In this document: positions 55,500 through 64,000 of the stretch, in pieces
Layout of the letters: the number at the start of each line of letters is the position of its first letter
How positions within the stretch are numbered: the first letter of the stretch is position 1
Origin: Orientallactaga sibirica
Taxonomy: Eukaryota > Chordata > Mammalia > Rodentia > Dipodidae
Reading direction: 5' to 3'
DNA: 64,000 nucleotides
NCBI GenBank assembly: GCA_036365145.1
Contig: JAEOAD010000024.1
Coordinates: 14,770,501 to 14,834,500 of the forward strand
Program-made: the position numbers and the translations under genes
The notes under the pieces: model-generated
The model's database searches: none
Seen by the model: only the letters and a program-made list of their open reading frames with translations
Told to the model about the DNA's origin: nothing

Positions 55500-55557
55500 C
55501 AAAACAACGAGTGGTTCTCTTTAGTGCTGAACTCTATGGGGTTTTTGTGTCTCTTAC

Positions 55558-56104
55558 CTTTGCCATGGCTTCTCCCATCCTCCAGAAGCGGCACAACAAT
55601 AGTGTTGTTCACATTTCCAGGTGACCGTACAGCTGTGTAGACAACAGGCACTGACTGTACCACCACAGGGATGCGGTGAACATGACTCAGTTTGTTAGAC
55701 TGTAAATTCATGGGACTTGAAGGCGGGACAGGATGAATAATGTGCAAAAACTGCTGGCCTCCCACGCCAGATGCAGAGGCCACAAGAGGTCCTGGAGTTA
55801 ATACTGTTGACGAAGATGATGCTGAAGATACTGATGTTATGACAGTTGGGGATGAGGCTGGACGACTGGAAGATGATGAAGAGGTTGAAGTTGAAGAAGG
55901 TGAGGAGGCGGATGCTGTCATGGAGACGGGGGAGGATGACACAGCAGTGGGGGACGTTCTGGCTTTGTTGATTGACAAGTCCACTGGCTCAGTTTGGGTT
56001 TGGAAATGATCTATAGGTAATGAGTCCTCTGGGGGCTCCCCTTTCACGTTATTTAGCAACAGGGGAACAGCTTCCATATCGGGGTAGTTGTGGACGTTTG
56101 GAGA
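55558..56104 (-). CDS. KLF12: KLF12 coding exon, CtBP-binding and serine-rich region (547 bp)
   Basis: This internal exon encodes about 182 residues of KLF12, a zinc-finger repressor known as AP-2rep that recruits the corepressor CtBP. The exon opens SPNVHNYPDMEAVPLLLN. Residues 40-44 of the exon are PVDLS (55973-55987), the CtBP-docking motif. Residues 20-23 are VKGE (56036-56047), which fits a SUMO acceptor consensus; that use is inference. A serine/threonine-rich stretch with SSPSSTSTSSSSSS follows, then hydrophobic segments FLHIIHPVPPSS and HRIPVVVQSVPVVYTAV, ending PLLEDGRSHGK. On the minus strand the acceptor is ctttttctccccgcag (from 56105) and the donor is AAAG|gtaag. It starts in phase 0 and ends in phase 1, matching the 136-bp exon 36 kb away. 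From memory it is nearly identical to human KLF12. KLF3 and KLF8 also carry PVDLS but differ elsewhere. Confidence 0.97.
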
Positions 56105-56281
56105 CTGCGGGGAGAAAAAGAAATGGAACATATTTTATCTTTGTTAATCATACAGATTTTAGAAGCATAGACATTACTTCAAATTGTACTGTTTTTTCTT
56201 ATTGCTGTGGCACATCAATTCACTCTCTAAAATAGCTGAAGAAGTCTTCTGCAATAGTCACAGTGATAAAAAGTTAAAGTA

Positions 56282-56540
56282 TGGGGCTGGAGAGATGGCT
56301 TAGTGCTTAAGGCGCCTGCCTGCTAAGCCTAAGAATGTCAGTTCCAATCTCCAGATCTCATGTTCAGCCAGATGCAAAGTGACACAAGGGTGCAATGCCG
56401 ACTGGCCCACAAGGGGGCGCACGCATCTGGATTTCTTTTGTAGCTGCTAAGAGGCTGCTGGTGTGCCCATCCTCTGTCTGTCTTCCTCTCCCTCTCTCTC
56501 TGTCTCTCTCTGTGTCTGTCTCCAAAAACAAAAACAAAAG
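56282..56540 (+). repeat. tRNA-derived SINE, 'gtgacacaagg' subfamily, exact TSD
   Basis: A near-complete sense copy: 'ggggctggagagatggcttagtgcttaaggcgcctgcc', 'ccaatctccagatctcatgttcagccagatgcaaagtgacacaagggtgcaatgcc', 'gcccacaagggggcgcacgcatctggatttc', (CT)n. TSD aagttaaagta at 56271-56281 and 56541-56551. Same subfamily as 12534. Confidence 0.92.
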
Positions 56541-56551
56541 AAGTTAAAGTA

Positions 56552-58138
56552 CAAAAATATGAAAGCCATTGTTAAGACATCACCTCCTATAAAGATATTT
56601 CTCTTTCCTTGAGAGAACTAAACACACAGTTCTGTAAAATGAGTTAAACTGAGTGCTATACAGAGAGAGAGGAGGTCATGCAAATCTCAAAATGAGCAGC
56701 AAATCAGAGTAAAATCTATCAGAAGACATGTTTGGAATACAGAGCATTATCTATCTACTTAGCAATGTGTAAATGCAACTTCGCTAATGAAACATTCATA
56801 TTATTGGTTTGAGTCACTTTTGCATTAGGACCCTCAGTTTCTCATTATAAATGAACACAAATTTTCATTAAAAGAAATAGAAAACTCCTTTCCAGCTCTA
56901 GTGTTCCACAAGGTAATGAATGATTCCATCCTTACTCAAGATGACCATAATCTGGAGACAAAACACCATGCAGGGACAAAACTGAGGAAACTCACAGCGA
57001 CATTTTTACTTCTGTCCTTGGTACAAGAGCTACTGGGGCACATGAGCATGAAGAAAGGACATAATGTTCTCCACCCTCCCAGGCCTGACCGTCCAATTAG
57101 GAAATTGAAGTCATTTGTAGTGGTTAGGCTATGACAGAACTCTTGGTGCATACCACAAGTTTTGTCTTAAAATGACATACACAATTACTACACAGATACA
57201 CGAGGCAAGTCTTATATAAGAAAATTTAAATTATTTATGACATTTTGTTAAATGTAATGATAATTTGCTCTGAGTTCATGTGCATTCTTGAAAATTACAG
57301 TGAGCAAAATTTAGTAATAAAGACTCAAGATTTGACACAGATTAATATGTTCTGCACAGTGTGACTGGTTGGGAACATACATTAGTTGACTCACAATTTC
57401 CACAAGCATTTATTGAATGTGATCTTCTCAGGCTCAAATGACCCATGTTCCATTGGTATGTGTCAGTCTAGCCTGGACAGAGAGAACTAGACTAGAGACA
57501 ATTACTTGGGTTCTATCTAATTTAACCAGCTTAGCACAGACACTATTATTTTTCTACTAGAGGGAAATCAAAACCTTTGATTCAGTCTCTTATGGTATCA
57601 GAACAATAATTATGTTAAGATGGACATTTTCTTTATCTCATAAAAGATTTTGATTTTTTTCCCCTGAAAACATGAAAATACATTTAAAGAGAACAAAAAA
57701 ATGTACTACGTAAAGCCTCCCTGTATAAATTACAGCTCCATTCAAAACATACAATAGGCAGAAGTGCAAGGGCACCTCATTCAATATCAATGAGCAAAGA
57801 AAGAAAATAAATTAGCACGGGCTCCAGATCAAGTGAAAAGGGAAATAGGTTGATGCTTTAATATTTTTTTCCCCTTTTCTTAGCTAACGTAGTTACTACA
57901 AAAACATTCAAATTAGAACAGAAAAAATGAAAATTGAGCCATGTAAAAACACTCCCTGTATGAAATTCTAAATGGGATTTTTACTTTATGTTCTGAAACT
58001 GCAAAACAATTGTACAAATGTCTTCAAAATGCATTAAAAGACAAAAGAAAAAATCAAGCATCATAAATGAAATTGCTATTATAAATGTCTACAGGGATTA
58101 GCTACTCTTCCAAGTAGAAGAATACTTCAGTTTACTTA
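56552..58138. other. SINE-free intronic tract
   Basis: About 1.6 kb of AT-rich unique sequence just upstream of the serine-rich exon. No exon recognised. Confidence 0.45.
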
Positions 58139-58328
58139 TTCATTTATTTTTAAAATATTTATACATTTGAAAGGAAAGAGAGAGAATAGGTGGCCACTAG
58201 CCACTGCAAATGAACTCCAGATGTATGTACCACAATGTGCATCTGGCTTTCCATGGGTACTGGGAATTGAATCCAGGTCATTAGGCATTTTAGGCAAGTG
58301 CCTTAACTGCTAAGCCATCTCTGCACTC
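58139..58328 (-). repeat. tRNA-derived SINE (Dip-like)
   Basis: An antisense copy with a short purine tract and some loss in the '(gggc)gcgccagggcctcc' part. Head 'ctgctaagccatctctgcactcc'. Confidence 0.85.
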
Positions 58329-58339
58329 CTCAGTTTACT

Positions 58340-58483
58340 TTTTTTTTTTTTTTTTTTTTTTGGTTTTTCGAGGTAGGGTCTCACTCCGGCCCAGGCTGAC
58401 CTGGAATTAACTATGTAGTCTCAGGGTGGCCTCGAACTCATGGTGATCCTCCTACCTCTGCCTCCCAGTGCTGGGATTTACAG
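58340..58483 (-). repeat. B1 SINE
   Basis: Antisense: T-run, 'ggtttttcgaggtagggtctcactccgg', 'ctgacctggaattaactatgtagtctcagggtggcctcgaactcatgg', 'cccagtgctgggattta'. The 5' end of the element is missing. Confidence 0.9.
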
Positions 58484-58623
58484 TTTTTTATTTAGGAAGA
58501 ATAATGCAAGGTTTTTTATATTAGTATTATAGATACATGAAATTGTAAGCAAGGAGAACTGATTTATAATAAAAATATAAAATTACACCCTTCAACTTCA
58601 ACTGATTTATTTGACTAAATATA

Positions 58624-58628
<5 letters not shown>

Positions 58629-58662
<34 letters not shown>

Positions 58663-58803
58663 GTTTTGTGAGGTAGGGTCTCACTCTGGTCCAGGCTGAC
58701 CTGGAATTAGCTATGTAGTCTCAGGGTGGCCTCGAACTCTGGCGATCCTCCTACCTCTGCCTCCCTAGTGCTGGGATTAAAGGCGTGCGCCACCATGCCC
58801 GGC
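58629..58803 (-). repeat. Young full-length B1 SINE, perfect 18-bp TSD
   Basis: A near-consensus antisense B1 with about 33 T, ending 'aaaggcgtgcgccaccatgcccggc'. The TSD ttgactaaatatactctt is identical at 58611-58628 and 58804-58821. The intact CpG-containing parts and long tail suggest a recent insertion. Confidence 0.96.
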
Positions 58804-58821
58804 TTGACTAAATATACTCTT

Positions 58822-59124
58822 GATTCATTTTTTTTTACAACATTAGATACATCCAAGACTCTTATCTTAGAAAGAGCTACTATTTCTGCCTTATGTAGAA
58901 TCATTCCTTTATAAACCAAGGGCTGAGCAGAATTTCATCCTGGTAGAAATTGTTTTTTTTTTTTTTTTATTTTATATATATTATAACATGAAATACTCTT
59001 ATAACCCTTTTGCCTTGGCTTCCATTATTCTGGGGGCTCTCTTCAGTGGGGTTATGGTTTTCACTGTGGGGTCAGGAAGACCTCATTCATTCCTTATGGG
59101 TAGTGGGAGGTGACTCAGGGCATA
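58822..59124. other. Unique intronic sequence
   Basis: A T-run lies at about 58952-58968. Nothing else recognised. Confidence 0.4.
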
Positions 59125-59139
59125 GAAATAGTTCTTTAT

Positions 59140-59364
59140 GGAGCTACAAAGATGGCTTAGCAGTTATGGCACTTGCCTGCAAAACCAGAGGACCCAGGTT
59201 TGATTCTGCAGGACCTACATGAGCCAGATGCACAAGGTGGTGCATGCATCTGGAGTCCATTTGCAGTGGCTAGAGGCCCTAGTGAGCCCATTCCTCTCTC
59301 TGTGTCTGCCTCTCTCTATCTCTCTCAAATAATAAATAAATAAAAGAAAAAAAAATTATAAAAG
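59140..59364 (+). repeat. tRNA-derived SINE (Dip-like), exact TSD
   Basis: A sense copy 'ggagctacaaagatggcttagcagttatggcacttgcctgc', full body, (CT)n, AATAATAAATAAATAAAAG tail. The TSD gaaatagttctttat is identical at 59125-59139 and 59365-59379. Confidence 0.94.
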
Positions 59365-59379
59365 GAAATAGTTCTTTAT

Positions 59380-61194
59380 ATAAACAAAAGACCACATTGG
59401 CAGAGGATGAGATATGGGAGCTGGGAACTTCTGTGTAAAGAGATGGCTCCTGAGGCCTCCCTGAGTTTTGTCAGGAGCTCCAAGTTCTCTGTGCTATGAA
59501 CAGAAGCCCACCACTTGTGGGCCTCAGCTTAATCCCCCCCTGTGAAAAACATCCTCCTCAAGCTGTGGAATAGCAACACACCAAATCTTCCCCTCACTGT
59601 TCCATTGTGCATCCCAGAAAGCAACAAAGAGCAGCCGGTAAGGACCCCCAGGTCTTCACAGATGCCTGAGAATCACACAGCTTTCTCCGGAGCTCATGAT
59701 TAAACCTAGCAAAGACTCACAACCACTCAGAAGGATCAACCAAGCTTTGGATCAAAGCCTTGGGACCTTGGGACAGTAGGCATGCATTTCTAAATGCAAG
59801 CATCAAGAGACGTAGGGTGGCTCCTTGCTCATATGCAGCAGGTGAAATGCACCGAGCACATTATCAAGTAATGCTCTGTCCATATAAACAGAATAAATCC
59901 TCACGTACCCGTTATCTGTTTCCAGTGTTCACAGAGTATCACATTCTGGCAACTACTACTGATCTCTTGGGATACGTGATAATAACAAGATGGGAGAAGA
60001 TGGCTGTAATTGCAGCTTTGGGCTCTACATATGTATTCTTAAAGTAAGTGATAGTACAAAACTACAGGTTCCAAATAGTTGTGACACATTCTTCTTCTTC
60101 CTTTTAAGAAAGAGACAAGACCTGAAAGACTTAACCCTGAAATGAGGAATGCGTTTCTTTCCTTTTTCCAAACTGGGAAGCTGAAAAGGGTTGGTTCTGA
60201 GGTTTGGATCCCTAAATGGGAAGCTATAGCAAGGTATTGGGAAGCAAACTATATAGCCGGCAGGGAAGCTTAGGGAAAAGTGCTCAGGAAGCTAGAAACC
60301 CAAGGGAAGGAGGGATGGATGGGAGAGAGGGTGGGCTCTCATCCCAAAGACAGGTTGTGAGTTTCAAGCGCGGTGAGGAAGGCAGTGTCAGTAAAAAGAA
60401 CATGGAAGGGAAGTCTCAGTAAATGTTACCCTTCACACTAACATCTCCATCTTGACACATCAGTGGACAACATGTCCACTAAGTCACTTTTGCTTGTCCT
60501 CTAATCAAAATGCACACAGATTTTGGCCTGGGGCATTGACATTATGGCTGGATTTTTATTGTTGATTCCCCTTCTGACTACATTCACACTCTGAACAAAA
60601 ACGACATTTCTTCTGAAGAACAGAGAGTGTATGGGAATACTAAGTTTTTATCAAAGAGAAAAGTAATCTCTTCATCAAAAGATTATATCATATCCTTTCA
60701 AAGGGTCCTGAGTACAACTTCAATATTTCTAACACATTTTAAGAAATAATGCTGTAAATGCACATAAAAGCTAATGAATGACTTCATAAACAAATGTGTG
60801 TGAATGCCTAAATACAAGCAGGGCTATATATCACATATTCTTGTTTTCTTCACAAGTCTGAAAGTTAGTTTTTTTTAGTAATCCACTCAATAACATATTA
60901 CACATGGTATTCCAGTGAGAATGTTCTTTTATGTGTCTAAGGGAACAGAGTTGAGCTTTACTAATCAGATAACCCCTCTTACTGAATAAACATTTCAAAA
61001 TATAACTTCAGCTTTAGGCATTTTGTTGAATGAATGTAAGAAGCAATCCAAACCTCCCACATGTTAGTTCCCAGAAAGTACTCAATGTGTTTCCCACAGG
61101 GCGCCTTCACCAACAGCTGAATCTTATTAAGGTCTCCCAGTGACTAAAAAGCATCTTGTGGCGGTCATGTATTTAAATCACCTGCAATGTTTAA
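59380..61194. other. SINE-free intronic tract
   Basis: About 1.8 kb, GC-richer between 59390 and 60420. No repeat family, exon or RNA gene recognised. Confidence 0.45.
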
Positions 61195-61224
61195 GAGAAA
61201 AAAAAAAAAAAAAAAACAAGCGGG

Positions 61225-61515
61225 GCTGGGGAAATGGCTCAGCGGGTAAAGCATGTGCTGTGTGTATGAGGACCTGATCCCCAGAACCCATGGAAGCCAA
61301 TCACAGTAGCAAGAGCATCTGTAATCCCCGCAGTCCTATGATATGCAAGGTGGAAACAAGATAATCCCCAGACTCTCACAGGTCAGCTAGCCAAGTCTAT
61401 GGTTGGAAAACAAGAAACCCTGCCTCCAGCAAGGGGGAGGGGCAAGGCCAACATAGAGTTGCCCTCTGACCTTCCTCTCTCTCACACACAAACATGCCAT
61501 ACATGTGCTCAGAGA
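61225..61515 (+). repeat. B4-like composite SINE
   Basis: 'ggggctggggaaatggctcagcgggtaaagcatgtgctg', 'gaggacctgatccccagaaccc', a B1-like middle 'gtaatccccgcagtcc...gacaagataatcccc' and '...aaaccctgcctccagcaagggggagg', then 'ccctctgaccttcctctctctcacacac'. A poly(A) at 61199-61216 precedes it but belongs to other sequence. Confidence 0.75.
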
Positions 61516-62356
61516 TCTAAGTAGTAATAATAATAAAAGACCAGATATAACTTATCTCTGGAAATTCTTCCTGAGATTCTGATGAGCAGTCAGGCTTGAG
61601 GACCACTTAAATTACAGGCAGCTGCACGTTACCTCAGATATGTGTGGTGCCTGTGACATCTCTAATGGGACCTGGATTTTTAGAGATGTGGGCTTTACCC
61701 AAAAATGTACATTATGGTGACAATTTTCTATTCATTACCTAAATAAATTATGTTTTATTCATTACTTAAGTAAATTATGTTTTATTCATTACTTAAATTC
61801 TGTTTTATTTCATTTTCACAAATGTTTGAGAAATAATTATGAAGCAGTTTTTAGAAAAGCTTATAAATGACTTGCCTAACATTCCATAGCTTGTGGCTTA
61901 CCTAGGACAAGAATCTTGTAGAGTGCTGTGTGATTATAGAATGAAAACGAGATCTGGGACAGAATTCAAGACCTACCTTTAGTATTCATCCGTAGCAGTA
62001 TCATGAGTTCATCAAGATGTGCTGCTATCTCGGAATTGAAAGTTATTGTAAAGGTTGAACTAACAGCATCAAGTGTTCTTAACAGGGAAAGACGAGCAAT
62101 GAGAAGTCTCTTTGCAGAGTTCCAAAACCCAACACCACCAGTCTTTTGCTTCACCTAGCTCAGTGGTGATGTGGCTTGCTAAAAGACAACTTACAATGTT
62201 CTCTGAGGTGGGATCCCAAAGAGAGAGTCATTGATGAGGCACGTGTTTGCTAGACAAGCAGATACACACTACAAAAGATTCTGGAGGCCATCAGACCTCA
62301 CATCACTAAAAAAGAAAAAAAAATTCTCCTGACTATAGAAAGTAGTCACTTAAAGA

Positions 62357-62390
<34 letters not shown>

Positions 62391-63160
62391 TTTAAACAAC
62401 AATGACCCATACCGGGAAGATTGTATGATAACTGATGAAATACATTTTAACGCATTAGACTGGTTTCTTAATTCTGTAATATAAACAACAAGCATAGATC
62501 TACACTTCTATACATAAATTGGAGGGCAATAATTGGCAATTAACAGTCTTTCCAGGGAGGGGAGAGCACAGCATATCTGCTACTTCTATCACAGCAATAA
62601 TTTGGTCTATAGCGAGTTCACAGTCTGACTTCATGATTAAACACACACTTTTATGGGAGGTGCTTTAAAAAGCGTGTTGTGGACCTCAAGCAAGAGAGGA
62701 TTCACCTAAATCCACATCTCTCAATATTTGGTGATTTATATTGCATTATTGTAAGGATTAGTATACTTTTAGTTGAAGAGCAATTTTTTTGAACACGACA
62801 AACACAAGTATATACTTCAGTTTGGTTATGACATTTCCCCCATTAATATATGAATAGTTAAATGTGAACACCACACAGTATACGCCCCTGGTGATTGTGT
62901 GGTTAAAGGCATTGACCTCTACTTATGACGGGAGCACACAATTCAATTTTCTCCTTTTTCTCTTCTTTTATTGAAAACTGAAGCCTAGTTTTAAGTTCGT
63001 CTTCCATGGGTCCTGGTGGTCATAATTTGTCTAGTTTTCAGTGATTTTCCTTCTTTGCATGTTCAAGGGTAAAGCCTTAAATATCATGAAAGTATAAACT
63101 GATGAAGTTAAGGAAAATTAAAGTATATGGAAGAGATAGAAATGGAAATTTCTTTCATTG
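61516..63160. other. Mostly unique intron
   Basis: A (TA)n(T)n stretch lies at 62358-62392, and a short near-duplication of 'aaattatgttttattcattactt' at 61745-61800. No exon or SINE recognised. Confidence 0.45.
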
Positions 63161-63164
63161 TTAT

Positions 63165-63350
63165 GTATATTTTAATTTTAGAGATAGTGAAAGGAGGGAG
63201 AGACTTGGCCCAGGGCTCAGCCACTACAATCAAACTCTAGACACTTGCACCACCTAGTGTGAGTCTGGCTTACATGGGATCTGGGAGTAGAACATGGGTC
63301 CTTAGACTTTTTAGGTAAGCACCTTAACCACTAAGCTATCTCTCCTGCCT
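63165..63350 (-). repeat. tRNA-derived SINE (Dip-like), older copy
   Basis: A diverged antisense copy: 'ttttagagatagtgaaaggaggg', 'cagccactacaatcaaactctagacacttgcaccacc', 'gtctggcttacatgggatctggg', head 'ccactaagctatctctcctgcc'. Confidence 0.83.
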
Positions 63351-63786
63351 GGAAATTTCCTTAAAAGTATATATAAGAGAGTGTACTTAACTCCTAGGAG
63401 TGTTGTAAGTCATATTTCTGATCTAAATTAATTGAATTTCCATTTACAGTGGACTTCATTTCTGAAACTCTACTTTGGACCGTGGGTGCTGTGAGTCTGG
63501 CTAGCACAGGTGAGGAGAGAGGATTTCCTCTATGCAGTTTCAAAGCAAAAGCAGACACCCTTAAGTACTGAAGCGATGGACACACATGTCAGAACATAAA
63601 TGCCCATGTTTTCCACGGACATTCACCAATCATTAGCGAGGGAATCAGAGTATGAGTCTAACTTCTTTGATGAATAAGTATTGCATTTGCTACAAAAGAA
63701 TATGATGCCAAGTTACTTTGGAGCTGAAACCACTTTAAGTCTTTCCATCTGGTCAAATTAAATAAAGGCTGTCATTCCCATAAAGG
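63351..63786. other. Unique intronic sequence
   Basis: Nothing recognised. Confidence 0.4.
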
Positions 63787-63855
63787 TAAAAAAAAAAAAA
63801 AAGAAAAAGAAAAGAAAAGAAAAGAAAAGAAAAGAAAAGAAAAGAAAAGAAAAAG
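63787..63855. repeat. Poly(A)/(AAAAG)n microsatellite
   Basis: About 14 A followed by about 11 AAAAG units. No retroelement body adjoins it. Confidence 0.93.
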
Positions 63856-64000
63856 GAACCAAGAAAGTTAGTTTAATTCCTGGCATCTTAAAATTGTTTT
63901 AAAGATACATTTTACCATAGCAATTACATGGTATTTCAGAAAAGGCAGGCAAAGCATATTAGTGGTTTCTCTGGATTTGGGAGAAAGCATGGCAGGCTGA

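Larger units (their letters stand above)
19350..55557 (-). other. KLF12: KLF12 intron between the serine-rich and acidic exons
   Basis: A 36.2-kb phase 1 intron. On the minus strand the donor is AAAG|gtaag (gt at 55556-55557) and the acceptor is ttttttcccag|CACAAATG at 19350. It holds most of the repeats of the window. No additional exon with matching phase and splice signals was recognised within it. Confidence 0.9.
56105..64000 (-). other. KLF12: KLF12 intron (upstream of the serine-rich exon), partial
   Basis: A phase 0 intron that ends at the acceptor at 56105 and continues beyond the window. The N-terminal KLF12 exon(s) must lie further upstream (above 64000). No exon was recognised here. 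Confidence 0.85.

Noticed and set aside
55418..55557. Open reading continuing past the KLF12 exon on the minus strand
   Set aside because: The frame runs through the gtaag donor into intron and a T-run (poly-Phe). The exon ends at 55558.
55740..56009. Plus-strand open frame rich in Asp/Glu opposite the KLF12 serine-rich exon
   Set aside because: It is the antisense shadow of the serine codons of the real exon. It has no start context or homology of its own.

Overview
The window is mammalian nuclear DNA from inside one large gene. Two coding exons of the Kruppel-like zinc-finger repressor KLF12 lie on the minus strand, at 55558-56104 and 19214-19349. Everything else is KLF12 intron. The two exons splice in frame (phase 0 into the first, phase 1 between them, phase 2 out of the second) and encode about 228 consecutive residues of the middle of the protein. 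These include the PVDLS CtBP-binding motif and a serine-rich stretch. The N-terminal exon(s) lie beyond 64000, and the three C2H2 zinc-finger exons lie below coordinate 1. No other protein-coding gene, tRNA, rRNA or CRISPR was found.

The repeats point to a rodent. There are many copies of a tRNA-derived SINE of the B2 superfamily with long (CT)n/(GA)n tracts and AAATAAATAA tails, a B1 (7SL-derived) family, B4-like composite SINEs with (CA)n ends, ID-like fragments, a MaLR-type LTR and rodent-type L1 3' ends. The B2-superfamily SINE looks most like the Dip family of jerboas, so a dipodid such as Jaculus is my best guess. That is an inference, not a demonstrated identity.

Layout. 1-19213 is the downstream intron: scattered SINEs of both orientations, with a nearly repeat-free tract at 10441-12533. 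19214-19349 is the acidic exon. 19350-55557 is a 36 kb intron. Its 24-38 kb part is dense with nested and tandem SINEs and two copies of a probable LTR-type repeat. Its 40-55 kb part has long SINE-free tracts that are candidates for conserved regulatory DNA. 55558-56104 is the serine-rich exon, and 56105-64000 is the upstream intron with young SINE insertions that still carry clear target-site duplications.

I found no convincing undescribed biological system. The main points for follow-up are the tRNA-SINE subfamily structure, an unnamed repeat present in two opposite copies, a long U-run just downstream of a KLF12 5' splice site, and the repeat-free intronic tracts.
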